Shown: positions 10,208-18,552 of the stretch, one piece after another
Numbering within the stretch: position 1 is the first letter of the stretch
Layout: the number at the start of each line of letters is the position of its first letter
Source of the DNA: Marinobacter zhanjiangensis
Lineage (GTDB): Bacteria > Pseudomonadota > Gammaproteobacteria > Pseudomonadales > Oleiphilaceae
DNA length: 64,000 nt
Assembly: GCF_014651935.1 (NCBI RefSeq)
Contig: NZ_BMXV01000002.1
Coordinates: 434,001-498,000 of the forward strand
Direction: 5' to 3'
Made by a program: the position numbers and the translations under genes
The notes under the pieces: generated by a model
The model's database searches: none
The model's input: the letters and a program-made list of their open reading frames with translations, nothing else
What the model was told of the DNA's origin: nothing

Positions 10208-10325
10208 TGTCCGCCCGGTAATTCTTGCGGCCAGGACCGGGGGAGGTCTATCTCCTGAACAGGTACCGACATCTGGTCTGGCGCACCTGGGCCCGGTTGA
10301 CCCGGTTATTACTTATAAAAAAAGA

Positions 10326-10355
10326 TTAGGGAAAAAGGCGGGGATAGGTTACTGT
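10326..10355 (+). promoter_or_regulatory. Putative sigma-70 promoter of cold-shock gene 2
   Basis: TTAGGG, 18 bases, TACTGT, at the position equivalent to the promoter of copy 1 behind the same seven-A tract. The -35 box is weaker than in copy 1, so the copies may differ in strength. Confidence 0.45.
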
Positions 10356-10529
10356 GTGTGGGTAGAAAAGATTTGTTACGAACTTCAAGAATACGACGCT
10401 TCTCTGGTTATTACTGGTAGTACACCGTCCTGTTTTCGAGTCTTCATTATTTTTTCCGCACACCGCTGACCGGCCATCGTTCCGATGCACTGGCGGCAAC
10501 TCAAATTATTGATTTCAGGATATTTATAT

Positions 10530-10736
10530 ATGTCTAACACTACCGGTACTGTCAAGTTCTTCAACGAAGCAAAAGGCTTTGGTTTCATCACTCGTGAAAG
10601 CGGCCCGGACGTCTTCGTTCACTTCAGCGCCATCCAGGGCAGCGGCTTCAAGACTCTGGCAGAAGGCCAGCAGGTCGAGTTCAACGTCAGTGACGGCCAG
10701 AAAGGCCCGCAGGCGGACAATGTTGTTGCTATCTGA
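10530..10736 (+). CDS. Cold-shock domain protein, copy 2
   Basis: A 68-residue CspA-type protein, almost identical to copy 1 (MSNTTG against [14 protein letters not shown] against GQEVEFTV). RNP1 KGFGFI and RNP2 VFVHFS are intact, so both copies should bind RNA. The ATG at 10530 sits in the same context as in copy 1. The coding DNA is nearly identical between copies while the flanking DNA has drifted, which points to purifying selection or gene conversion. Its own promoter and terminator make it an independent transcription unit. Confidence 0.95.
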   Translation: MSNTTGTVKFFNEAKGFGFITRESGPDVFVHFSAIQGSGFKTLAEGQQVEFNVSDGQKGPQADNVVAI

Positions 10737-10755
10737 ATAGCAACCGCATGATCAG

Positions 10756-10782
10756 AAAGGCAGCTTCGGCTGCCTTTTTTTT
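10756..10782 (+). terminator. Rho-independent terminator of cold-shock gene 2
   Basis: Same AGGCAGC-TTCG-GCTGCCT hairpin as copy 1, followed by eight T. Confidence 0.93.
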
Positions 10783-10828
10783 GGGGCCCCATTTAATGAC
10801 GCAGGGGCTGTTAGAGGAGAGTGCCGTT

Positions 10829-11356
10829 TCAGTATTTCAATCTGATCGTCAGATCCAGATTTTCCCCATCGTACGAAAAGCTGGCGTCCTCGAATGAAGG
10901 CGCACTCATTCCGGCTTCGGCGCCGCTTGAAAAACCGTAGCCTTCCGTAGGGACTCCGATAAAGTTAGTGTTGAGCTTGCCGTCCATATTTTCATCATGA
11001 ATGACGGCCAGGGCATAGGTTCCCGGGGGGACATCCAGAAAATTGCAACGCGCCTGTGTATCTCGAATTTTCATCATCGTTATATTGGTTGCGGACTGCA
11101 GAAACTCGGTCGGGAAACCCTCTGGCGATTCGAAAAGCGCGCACGCGATAGTCCCCGTACTGTTTTTGATGTTCGGAACTTTCACATGAATTCCCGGGCA
11201 GGATTGGGCAAAGACCATCGCGGGAAGACTTGCAACCGCCAGCACTATCGACAATGCCCCATACCTGACCCGCACGGCGTAACGCATCACCGCCAGCCTG
11301 GCAATGGAGGTCAACGCGGACTTCCGCTTGTTTGACTCACTCATCAGTGCCCTCAT
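10829..11356 (-). CDS. Exported DUF2141-family protein
   Basis: A 175-residue protein. After an Arg-rich start there is a signal-peptide-like helix (YGALSIVLAVASLPAMVFA, about residues 33-51) and a mature domain of about 124 residues. The mature part has GTIACALFESPEGFP, FLDVPPGTYALAVIHDENMDGKLNTNFIGVPTEGYGFS in two adjoining stretches, the DUF2141 pattern, probably a beta-sandwich with a DxNxDG calcium-like loop. GGAG precedes the ATG at 11356; an internal ATG at codon 24 would give a more ordinary signal peptide. It follows the FAD reductase, CFA synthase and desaturase genes on the same strand with gaps. Its function is unknown. Confidence 0.8.
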   Translation of the reverse strand: MRALMSESNKRKSALTSIARLAVMRYAVRVRYGALSIVLAVASLPAMVFAQSCPGIHVKVPNIKNSTGTIACALFESPEGFPTEFLQSATNITMMKIRDTQARCNFLDVPPGTYALAVIHDENMDGKLNTNFIGVPTEGYGFSSGAEAGMSAPSFEDASFSYDGENLDLTIRLKY

Positions 11357-11437
11357 GACTCCGATCTCCCCGGCCTGGTTGAACCCGTCATCAGACGCCT
11401 GGTGGCGGGCAGCTATTCGTGTGCCGGCCCGCTTTTC

Positions 11438-12562
11438 TCAGACAGCCGCTGTCAGTGGTGGCACTTGCTGGTGTAGGAACCACTTCTCGGTTACCACCTT
11501 GCGGGTGAACCAGTGGGAGCGCATCAGTGTGCCTGCCAGGGGTGTCTTGATCCACTGCGGCAATTGCCAGCCGTTATCGTGTTGCTCTGCGCGGTTGCCA
11601 AAGCGCTCGGCAATGGCCGCGCCGTAGGGCTGAAGAGATTTTTCTGAATAGTTCTCCGCAGATCGGATAACCTCTGCCGCGAGCAGGGCGGACTCAATGG
11701 CTGGCCGTATGCCTTCCCCACTTTGCGTATAGGCAAGCCCGGCGGCGTCGCCGATGAGGAGCACTCCGTCGTCAACCAGCGGACGGTGGGCGTGGTTGTA
11801 CAGCAAATAGGCATGCCCCTTGAAGCGCCCGGGCAGGTCGGAGGGAATGCGACCGGCTTGCTTCATCTCGTCGACAAAGTGGTGCAGGTGATCCGACAGC
11901 TTATGGTTGTCCTCCCGTCCCAGCCCGATATTCAGATAGTTGCCCTTACGGAAAATCCAGGCATAGCCCTTGAGGTCGCGGCAGAACCACAGTTCCGGCG
12001 TGTCGCCGCTGGCCTTGCAGGTTTCGGCCTGCCCGGGTGTCATTTCGAATTCCACTTCTTTTGCCGCAACCACTGTCTCGTGACCGCCGGGGCCATCGCC
12101 CAGCAGGCGTGCGACGGGGCAGAAGTGGCCACCGGCACCAACCACCAGGGGAGTCTGCCAGCGGCCGTTAACAATCCAGTTTCGGCCTTCACGCTCGATG
12201 GATTTGACCGGTTCTCCCAGTACCTTGTCGCAATGGGTCCGCTCCAGCAGGTAATGGTCAAACTCACAGCGGCGGATGCCGTAGCTGACGATGTCGCCAT
12301 GGTCGTTTTCCACCGGTGCCTGCCCCATCATGCCGATGCGAAAGCGGCGGATGGGTTGCAGGGTGCGGTCGTTGCCGTAGTCCTGAGGATCGATGGCGAG
12401 GCTCTCCATGACCGCCGGTGTTACCCAGCCGGCACAGGTCTTGTCTCTGGGGAATGCCTGTTTATCGACTATGAGTACCCGCTTGCCGCTGCCTTCAAGC
12501 GTGGTCGCGAGTGTGGAACCTGCCGGGCCTGCGCCGATGATGATCACGTCATAGTCATCCAT
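11438..12562 (-). CDS. FAD-dependent oxidoreductase, geranylgeranyl-reductase-like
   Basis: A 374-residue flavoprotein. The Rossmann motif VIIIGAGPAGSTLA is at residues 6-19, KTCAGWVTPAV fits the conserved Cys-containing loop of geranylgeranyl reductase-like enzymes, and VLLIGDAAGLAYTQSGEGIRPA is the second FAD motif. These enzymes reduce double bonds of prenyl chains or oxidise/halogenate aromatic substrates. The gene starts within the stop of the cyclopropane-fatty-acid synthase gene (TGATG, one-base overlap), so the two are translationally coupled and an action on membrane lipids or isoprenoids is plausible (inference). No membrane segment. The substrate is not determinable from sequence. 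Confidence 0.82.
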   Translation of the reverse strand: MDDYDVIIIGAGPAGSTLATTLEGSGKRVLIVDKQAFPRDKTCAGWVTPAVMESLAIDPQDYGNDRTLQPIRRFRIGMMGQAPVENDHGDIVSYGIRRCEFDHYLLERTHCDKVLGEPVKSIEREGRNWIVNGRWQTPLVVGAGGHFCPVARLLGDGPGGHETVVAAKEVEFEMTPGQAETCKASGDTPELWFCRDLKGYAWIFRKGNYLNIGLGREDNHKLSDHLHHFVDEMKQAGRIPSDLPGRFKGHAYLLYNHAHRPLVDDGVLLIGDAAGLAYTQSGEGIRPAIESALLAAEVIRSAENYSEKSLQPYGAAIAERFGNRAEQHDNGWQLPQWIKTPLAGTLMRSHWFTRKVVTEKWFLHQQVPPLTAAV

Positions 12563-13881
12563 CAGACGTCCTCCGGGGTTGCGGGGGAGGTATACAGATC
12601 CTGCCGGCTGCGGGGAATGTTGTTGTTTTCCCCATGGCTGAACACCACCTGGAACAGCTGCAGGGAACCGACCCGGAAGGCACCAATGGAACCGGAAAGA
12701 TACATGCGCCAGGCCCGGGCGAAGTGTTCGTCGTACATCTCCGCGACGCGGTCTTCGTTCTGGTCAAAACGTTCCTTCCAGTGGGTCAGGGTCTGGGCAT
12801 AGTGCAGTCGCAGGTTTTCCACATCCATTACCGAGAAATCATTGGCCTCACAGATACCCATGAACTCTCCGATGCTGGGAGGGTAGGCACCGGGGAAGAT
12901 GCGTTTTTCGATCCAGGCATTCATCAGCATGGGTCGGTTACGGCCAATGCTATGCAGCAGCGCCAGCCCGTCGGGCTTGAGACTGCGTTTGATGAGATCG
13001 GACAGGGCCTGGTAGTTCTCCTTGCCGACGTGTTCCAGCATGCCAATGGAAACAAACGCGTCGTATTCGCCGCTGATGTTGCGGTAATCGTCTTCCACGT
13101 AGTCGACCAGATGGTCCAGCTGCTGGCGCTTCGCCTCTTCCCGGGCATAGCGGATCTGCTCGCGGGAAATGTTATAGGCATGGACTGTCACACCGTAATG
13201 ACGGGCCATGTAGCGGGCCAGCCCGCCCCAGCCACAGCCGGCTTCCACCACGGTCATGCCCGGTTTCAGTCGCAGTTTGCGGCAGACGTGCTCCAGCTTC
13301 GCCAGCTGGGCCTGCTCAAGTGTCGCATCCGCTGTCTCGTAATAGGCGCAGGTGTATTGCATTTCAGCCTGGTCGAGCCACAGACGGTAGAACTCGTTGC
13401 CAAGGTCGTAGTGGTGATGGATATTCTCTCTGGCCTCGTCGATGCCAGTGGAACGGGGAGCGTGATTTCTCCACAGCGTTTCAAGCCATCTGGGCCAGTT
13501 CTGCATGGCTCGGTGGATATGCCGATAAAGGGTTTCCGTCAGGTCCGAGAGATCACCGTCCAGCAGCTGAAGCCGGCCGGCGCTGTAAAGGTCTCCGAAA
13601 GCGAGGTTGGGGTTGGAGGCAAGGGAGAGTAACGCCTTGGGATCGGTCAGTTGCAGGGTGAACTCTGCCTGCCCCTCAGCTGGCTCCACGGTCTCTCCAT
13701 TCCACAACCGGAACCTCACCGGAGGAGAGCCTGCCATTCGCAGTAGCTTGGCAATCATCCAACGTTCGTAACGGTGGGGCTCGCGGTCAACCTGCAGGTC
13801 TTCCAGCGGTAATGTCAGTACATGCCCCTGGTTTTCGGTTGGCTGCCCTCGTTCTGTATCCCTTGCGGTACTGTCGTTCAT
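12562..13881 (-). CDS. cfa: Cyclopropane-fatty-acyl-phospholipid synthase
   Basis: A 439-residue enzyme that transfers a methylene group from S-adenosylmethionine to cis double bonds of membrane phospholipid chains. The SAM-binding motif is VVEAGCGWGGLARYMA; YDLGNEFYRLWLD and MQYTCAYY are family hallmarks, and WIEKRIFPGAYPPSIGEF plus LRLHYAQTLTHWKERF form the C-terminal active-site part. An N-terminal domain of about 130 residues precedes the methyltransferase, as in other Cfa-type proteins of 380-430 residues. It is the upstream partner of the coupled FAD oxidoreductase gene. Together with the desaturase 190 bases upstream it suggests a membrane-lipid modification block. Confidence 0.93.
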   Translation of the reverse strand: MNDSTARDTERGQPTENQGHVLTLPLEDLQVDREPHRYERWMIAKLLRMAGSPPVRFRLWNGETVEPAEGQAEFTLQLTDPKALLSLASNPNLAFGDLYSAGRLQLLDGDLSDLTETLYRHIHRAMQNWPRWLETLWRNHAPRSTGIDEARENIHHHYDLGNEFYRLWLDQAEMQYTCAYYETADATLEQAQLAKLEHVCRKLRLKPGMTVVEAGCGWGGLARYMARHYGVTVHAYNISREQIRYAREEAKRQQLDHLVDYVEDDYRNISGEYDAFVSIGMLEHVGKENYQALSDLIKRSLKPDGLALLHSIGRNRPMLMNAWIEKRIFPGAYPPSIGEFMGICEANDFSVMDVENLRLHYAQTLTHWKERFDQNEDRVAEMYDEHFARAWRMYLSGSIGAFRVGSLQLFQVVFSHGENNNIPRSRQDLYTSPATPEDV

Positions 13882-14071
13882 GGCTGCTTGATCCCTTGTT
13901 GTGGCTGTCGTGCCTGACTCCGTCTTCGTAAGGAACGTTTATTTGTCAACTCAAGGGGCGCGTCCCGACTGCATGGCTGAGAAACGCCTGACTTCTATCG
14001 AGTATAGAAAACATCCAGAACATGTCATCCCGGTAAGGGTGACGATGTCAGCTGGCAAGCATCAGGGCCTC

Positions 14072-15058
14072 CTAGGGGAAGGCAACCATCTTTTGCTGGC
14101 TTTCATCCCAGAGTTTGAGCCGGAAGGCCGTCAGGCTCTGTCTTAACGTCAAAGGCTCTTTGGCGCCCACGGCTGGCACGTCGTTGTAACATTCCGGCAA
14201 GCGATAATTGGGAATTCGGGCGTTGAGATGGTGAATGTGGTGATACCCGATGTTCGCTGAAAACCAGCGCAAGATAGTCGGCAATTGATAGAAAGAGCTG
14301 CCTTCCATGGCGGCGCGCAGCGGATCCCACTCACTCCTTCGTGCCCAATAGCCGCCTTCAAACTGATGCTGGACGTAGAACAGCCAGATGCCGCCCATAC
14401 CGGCCAGCCAGATCACGGGTAACTGAATCAGCAAATACGTCTGCCAACCAATCGTCAGGGCGGCAACCAGGAATACGCCGACGATGGCGAGATTCGTGAA
14501 CACGACGCTCATACGCTGCCTGTGCTGTACTTTTCGGCCCGGCAAACGGTTTCTCAGCAGGAAATTGAATATGGCCCCAAAGCCAAGGAGCATAACCGGA
14601 TTGCGATAGAGCCTGTAAAGCCAGCGATTGAGCTTCGACGATTGATTGTATTCGCGCAAGGTGAGGGTCCAGATATCGCCAAAGCCGCGGGTATCGAGAT
14701 TGGCGTAGCTGACGTGATGACGAAGGTGGCTGAGGCGCCAGTCGTCGAATGCGGTAAAAACGAGCACCCCCAGAACGCGCCCTACCCAGGTGTTGGCGCG
14801 TTTCGACGGCAGGAACGACTCATGGACGCAGTCGTGGAACAGGATGAAAAGGCGTACCAGAAACGCCGCTGCTACCACCGAAAGTGCCAGTGTCCACCAA
14901 TAGGAAAAACCGTGCTGGATCGAGAGGATCATTAAATACCACAAGCCAGCGTAAGGGACCAGCGTATTGATGAGCTGCCAAATTGCCTTGCTGCGACTGG
15001 AAGCACGGTACGGGTTCAATGCCGGGCGCGGGTCCGGCCACGAGGAATCGGCTTGCAT
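14072..15058 (-). CDS. Membrane fatty acid desaturase
   Basis: A 328-residue integral membrane di-iron enzyme. The three histidine boxes are HDCVH (75-79), HLRHH (111-115) and HHIHH (273-277), placed among four or so membrane helices. I choose the ATG at 15058, directly behind a strong ribosome binding site (GGAGGCGAT); a frame open to 15118 adds 20 residues without one. The layout is that of Delta-12/omega-3-type acyl-lipid desaturases rather than the stearoyl-CoA type. It would introduce double bonds into membrane acyl chains, which fits the neighbouring cyclopropane synthase and the cold-shock genes. Regiospecificity is not predictable. Confidence 0.88.
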   Translation of the reverse strand: MQADSSWPDPRPALNPYRASSRSKAIWQLINTLVPYAGLWYLMILSIQHGFSYWWTLALSVVAAAFLVRLFILFHDCVHESFLPSKRANTWVGRVLGVLVFTAFDDWRLSHLRHHVSYANLDTRGFGDIWTLTLREYNQSSKLNRWLYRLYRNPVMLLGFGAIFNFLLRNRLPGRKVQHRQRMSVVFTNLAIVGVFLVAALTIGWQTYLLIQLPVIWLAGMGGIWLFYVQHQFEGGYWARRSEWDPLRAAMEGSSFYQLPTILRWFSANIGYHHIHHLNARIPNYRLPECYNDVPAVGAKEPLTLRQSLTAFRLKLWDESQQKMVAFP

Positions 15059-15423
15059 ATCGCCTCCATTCGATTTTTGCAGTGCACGGACCTTTCCGGC
15101 ACTTTTCGCTCGGCGCAAGCAAGCGCCGTTTATTCTGATATTCAGGTTTTGACTTTAACTCCACATTACGACCTTTGAACCTGCCAGACAATGGCTTGCC
15201 GAAACCGGGACTGATTGATTTCCGGCATGAACAGCTGAGGCCAGGACCGGCAGGAGGCAAGGCTTCAGGTTGTCCGGGCAGTGTACGGAGCGTTGCGGAG
15301 AGGTGGCGCCGGCGGTGAGGCGCTACAATACATTTTCCTGCTTGGTCATTTTTTGCGAGTGGCTGTCACATTCTTTGCGGCTCTGGGCAACCCGCCATAC
15401 TGTCAATTGGTAGTGGAGATGTC
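15059..15423. other. Divergent intergenic region
   Basis: About 365 bases between the desaturase gene and a small membrane-protein gene. It must hold both promoters. I see no RNA gene and no confident operator. Confidence 0.45.
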
Positions 15424-15834
15424 ATGACGAAGTCTATCGAGAACCCTCGGCCACAATGGGCCGTGTTTCTCGCGCATATGTTTCTGATACTCGCGGCCTG
15501 GACCATCTTTATCAAATACCTGTTCCCGGTCGCCTTTGCTCTGGCCAGCGGGGAGCCTTGGGCAACCTATATCTACTGGGACCTGTGGCCGATTGCTCAT
15601 ATCTGGCTGGCGTGGGCACTGATGGCGGGCCCGCGGTATACACGTGTGCTGGCAACTGGCATGTCCATTGTTGAAATAGTGATAATTGTCACCCTGTTCA
15701 GTCGCTTCCTGGCGGACCCGGAGTGGTCCATCTGGCGCACCAACTGGTTTGTGAACAAGGTGTTCGTGCTGGCATCGTTTGTTCTGGTGCTGGGTACTGC
15801 TGTGTTCCGCCCAGATGTGTTGAGGGGGAGGTAA
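15424..15834 (+). CDS. Uncharacterised four-helix membrane protein
   Basis: A 136-residue protein with four predicted membrane helices (about residues 14-33, 50-67, 72-97 and 108-126) and short polar loops. The pattern HMFLILAAWTIFIKYLFPVAFA, split by Trp and His residues, recurs in small inner-membrane proteins of marine gammaproteobacteria, but I cannot name a family. An AGTGGAGATGTC context gives a reasonable ribosome binding site before the ATG at 15424. It is a single gene followed by a perfect hairpin at 15892. Confidence 0.65.
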   Translation: MTKSIENPRPQWAVFLAHMFLILAAWTIFIKYLFPVAFALASGEPWATYIYWDLWPIAHIWLAWALMAGPRYTRVLATGMSIVEIVIIVTLFSRFLADPEWSIWRTNWFVNKVFVLASFVLVLGTAVFRPDVLRGR

Positions 15835-15891
15835 TGAGGCTGTACGGGGCCTCTGAAAGGGGTTGCTCATCCTTCAGGTTCCGAGGGGCGA

Positions 15892-15921
15892 ATGACCCGG
15901 CTCCAGTTCGAGCCGGGTCAT
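15892..15921. terminator. Perfect inverted repeat between convergent genes
   Basis: ATGACCCGGCT, eight-base loop, AGCCGGGTCAT: 11 perfect pairs. It lies between convergent genes and probably terminates transcription, although the T tail is poor on both strands. Confidence 0.6.
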
Positions 15922-15963
15922 ATACGTTGGCTTTTCGGGGAGCCAATCCCGGTTCAGGTTGTG

Positions 15964-16641
15964 TTAAAACCCGTACAACGCCTTCAGGTGCGCCATGAAC
16001 TCCGGGCGATTCTCTGCGGCGTCAGCGCGAACTTTCTTTACCTGGGGTCTTTCTTCCATGCGCGTGCAGTAGGCATCCAGGCCTGGCACCTCTGACAGTG
16101 GGTCCCGGTCCAGGAACGCCCTGCCGACGTTGCGTACGATGGGAAGGTTCAGAATCGCCCCGATATCCGCCTGGGTGAACTGGTCCCCATAGGCATACTC
16201 TTCAAACGTGGACAGTTTTGGCAGGGCGGCTACGGCCTTGTCCAGGCTGGTCTCGACTTCTTTTAGCACCGTGGGGTCTGGCTGGGTACGGCTCAGGAGA
16301 TTCGGAATCAGGCGGCGTGCCACAAGCTCGAAGTAAAGCTCGATGAACTGCGACAACTCCTGCACTTTCGCGATGCCAAAGGGCGTGGCTGGCAACAGGG
16401 AGGGGGCAGGGTAGGTCCGTTCGATATACTCGAGAATGGCGCGGGATTCGCTGATGAATCCTTCCGGCGTTTCCAGTGCCGGCACCTTGCCCAAGGGGCT
16501 TTTGTCGAGATACTCGGGTTTGTACTTCGGACCCACGCCGGTGTAGGACAGAACTTCTTCAAACGGAACGCCTTTCTCCAGAAGGGCGAGCTTGGGTACG
16601 TTATAGTAGTTGCTGGCAGAAAAGCCGTGAAGTCTGATCAT
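15964..16641 (-). CDS. Glutathione S-transferase family protein
   Basis: A 225-residue cytosolic protein with the two-domain GST layout. The N-terminal thioredoxin-like fold has LHGFSASNYYNVPKLALLEK, in which Ser or Tyr near residues 7-11 would activate glutathione, then SPLGKVPALETPEGFISESRAI, with the cis-Pro (VPAL) and the ES pair that binds the gamma-glutamyl group. An all-helical C-terminal domain follows (YAYGDQFTQADIGAI is the N-capping-box region). The substrate is unknown. It sits alone between a convergent gene and a small membrane protein on the same strand. Confidence 0.9.
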   Translation of the reverse strand: MIRLHGFSASNYYNVPKLALLEKGVPFEEVLSYTGVGPKYKPEYLDKSPLGKVPALETPEGFISESRAILEYIERTYPAPSLLPATPFGIAKVQELSQFIELYFELVARRLIPNLLSRTQPDPTVLKEVETSLDKAVAALPKLSTFEEYAYGDQFTQADIGAILNLPIVRNVGRAFLDRDPLSEVPGLDAYCTRMEERPQVKKVRADAAENRPEFMAHLKALYGF

Positions 16642-16689
16642 TTTTTATTTCCATTGTTGGTGTTTCTGAACGACTCTGCGCCAACATGG

Positions 16690-17106
16690 TCAGGCGCTAT
16701 CAGTAGGATGCCGATTTCTGAGTCTGGCGGCACAATAAGGTGCCATAGCTGTTACGGCAAGAACTACGGGCCAGATGTTACCGTCCCTGAAACGGTATGC
16801 GTCAAACAGGGTCTGCCAGGATTTGCCCTGCCACAGACCAAACGAGAATTCGAACACCAGGGTCAGTGCCAACCAGCCCAGGCCGATGGCGAACAACTGG
16901 GCTGTGTGTTGTGCACCTAGCCAGGGCAGGGAAAACCAGGCGACGACCAGGATCAATACTGACAGGACTATACCACTCAATAGCTGGCCCGCCACAGCGC
17001 CAAGGTTCGGCACGAGAATCGCCTCCCGCAGAAGCCCGTTCAGCACGGCGAGCATCAGTATGCCTATCCATACAGCAAGGGCTTTAGAAGTCATTTCAGA
17101 GTACAT
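16690..17106 (-). CDS. Uncharacterised small membrane protein
   Basis: A 138-residue protein with four hydrophobic segments (about residues 9-26, 40-62, 68-88 and 110-125). FSFGLWQGKSWQTLFDAYRFRDGNIWPVV, here cut at its middle Asp, is the most polar and probably most conserved part. The first ATG at 17106 has AGGAG seven bases upstream, so I keep it over the ATG four codons later. I do not recognise the family and the neighbours (GST, DadA-like) give no hint. Confidence 0.6.
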   Translation of the reverse strand: MYSEMTSKALAVWIGILMLAVLNGLLREAILVPNLGAVAGQLLSGIVLSVLILVVAWFSLPWLGAQHTAQLFAIGLGWLALTLVFEFSFGLWQGKSWQTLFDAYRFRDGNIWPVVLAVTAMAPYCAARLRNRHPTDSA

Positions 17107-17166
17107 TGATCGCTCCTGCAGGCCGCCAGGCTGCGCCTGAGTATCAGAGGGGCCTGTCGATTTCGC

Positions 17167-18480
17167 TCAGGTGAAACGTCCGGGGGAGAAGGCGCCAAGG
17201 TCGATGGCTGGTGTTTCCCCATCCAGCAACTGGCCGATGATCTCCCCGCAGCCGGCAGACAGCGTCCAGCCAAAAGTACCGTGGCCGGTATTGAGCAGCA
17301 GGTTCTTCTGTTGGCCCCACCCCAGTATGGGAGGGCCATCCGGCGTCATGGGGCGAAAGCCGGTCCAGGGCTCCGCGTGGCCAAGGTCGGCGGCGCCGGG
17401 AAAGCGTGAGGCGAAGGCTTCCCGTAGTACCTGTAAACGCCGCTGCGGGATGTGGCGCTGAAAGCCGGCCAGCTCCACGAACCCGGTTACCCGAACCCGC
17501 TCCCCCAGCCGGGTAATGGCGGCCTTGTAGGCATGGTCCACCACAGTCGAGCGCGGGGCCTTCGCGGCGTCGTCTATGGTGCTGGTGAGGGAATAGCCCT
17601 TGACCGGGTATATGGGCAGGCTGAGGCCCAGTGGCCGGGCCAGCTCACGGGACATACAACCGGCACAGAGCACCACCTGGTCGGTTTCCAGGTAGTGGGG
17701 GGAATCCCCGTCTTTCACGTCGGGTGCCGACTGCCCCCCGCCCGGGTCCGGGGGATGCCTTTGCAGCCAGGCGCCGCGTATGTGTCCGTCGTCCAGGTAC
17801 CAGTCGGTGATGCTGGTGCGGTACTGAAAGTGCACGCCGCGGGCTTCACAGGCCTGCGCCAACATCCGGGTAAAGCGGTGGCAGTCGCCGGTGCCGTCAG
17901 CGGGCATTAGCAGCCCTCCCGCTACTGCCCCGGGGCCCTGCATGCCCGGCTCCTGTTGCCGGACAGCGTCGGGGTTGAGCCATTCATGTTCAATGCCCAG
18001 GCTTTCCAGTCTCCGGGCCTTCTGGTGCAGGGCGGTGCAGGCGGCCTGGTTGTCGGCGACTTCCATCAGGCCTTCGTGCTGCCCGTCGAAGCTTGCGTCG
18101 GGGGGCTCTTCCAGCGCCACGAAACAGTGGCGGCTGAACTCCGCCAGTTCCAGCAGGGCGGCGTGGCTGGCGTTATAAAGGCCATGGCTCAGGCTGCAGC
18201 GGGCCGACATGGCCAGAAACTGCAGGGTGCGTGGTGACCAGGGGTTGGTGATCTTGAAGGGCCCATAACGGCTGAACAGCCCCCGCAGGGCCTTGCCCAC
18301 CATGTCGGGCGCGGCCCAGGGATACACATAACCGTAGGATCGCTGGCCGGCGTTGCCCCGGCTGGTCTCCAGAGCCGCCCCTTCCAGCCGATCGACCACA
18401 GTCACCTGGTGTCCTCGTCGGACCAGCGCCCAGGCGGTCGTCACTCCCACTACGCCGGCGCCGACGATCAGTACGTTCAT
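17167..18480 (-). CDS. D-amino acid dehydrogenase-like FAD oxidoreductase
   Basis: A 437-residue flavoprotein of the DAO/DadA family. The dinucleotide motif VLIVGAGVVGVTTAWAL is at residues 3-19, followed by VTVVDR with the acidic end of the second strand; the central GAVAGGLLMPADGTGDCHRFT and the C-terminal GFRPMTPDGPPILGWG and NTGHGTFGWTLSAGCGEIIGQLL blocks are DadA-like. DadA deaminates D-amino acids and passes electrons to quinones; homologues act on other secondary or tertiary amines. It is 72 bases downstream of an M24 hydrolase gene on the same strand, so a shared catabolic operon is likely and the substrate may be released by that hydrolase (inference). Confidence 0.88.
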   Translation of the reverse strand: MNVLIVGAGVVGVTTAWALVRRGHQVTVVDRLEGAALETSRGNAGQRSYGYVYPWAAPDMVGKALRGLFSRYGPFKITNPWSPRTLQFLAMSARCSLSHGLYNASHAALLELAEFSRHCFVALEEPPDASFDGQHEGLMEVADNQAACTALHQKARRLESLGIEHEWLNPDAVRQQEPGMQGPGAVAGGLLMPADGTGDCHRFTRMLAQACEARGVHFQYRTSITDWYLDDGHIRGAWLQRHPPDPGGGQSAPDVKDGDSPHYLETDQVVLCAGCMSRELARPLGLSLPIYPVKGYSLTSTIDDAAKAPRSTVVDHAYKAAITRLGERVRVTGFVELAGFQRHIPQRRLQVLREAFASRFPGAADLGHAEPWTGFRPMTPDGPPILGWGQQKNLLLNTGHGTFGWTLSAGCGEIIGQLLDGETPAIDLGAFSPGRFT

Positions 18481-18552
18481 CAGACGCTTCCCGCTCTTCC
18501 CGGGCGGTCACCCGGTGGCTGTCGCAGACCGTTGCTTGCATGGGGATGATAG

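Larger units (their letters stand above)
10317..10782 (+). repeat. Tandem duplicated cold-shock unit, copy 2
   Basis: Direct repeat of 9687-10149 in the same orientation, including the A tract, promoter, leader, gene and terminator. Confidence 0.9.
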
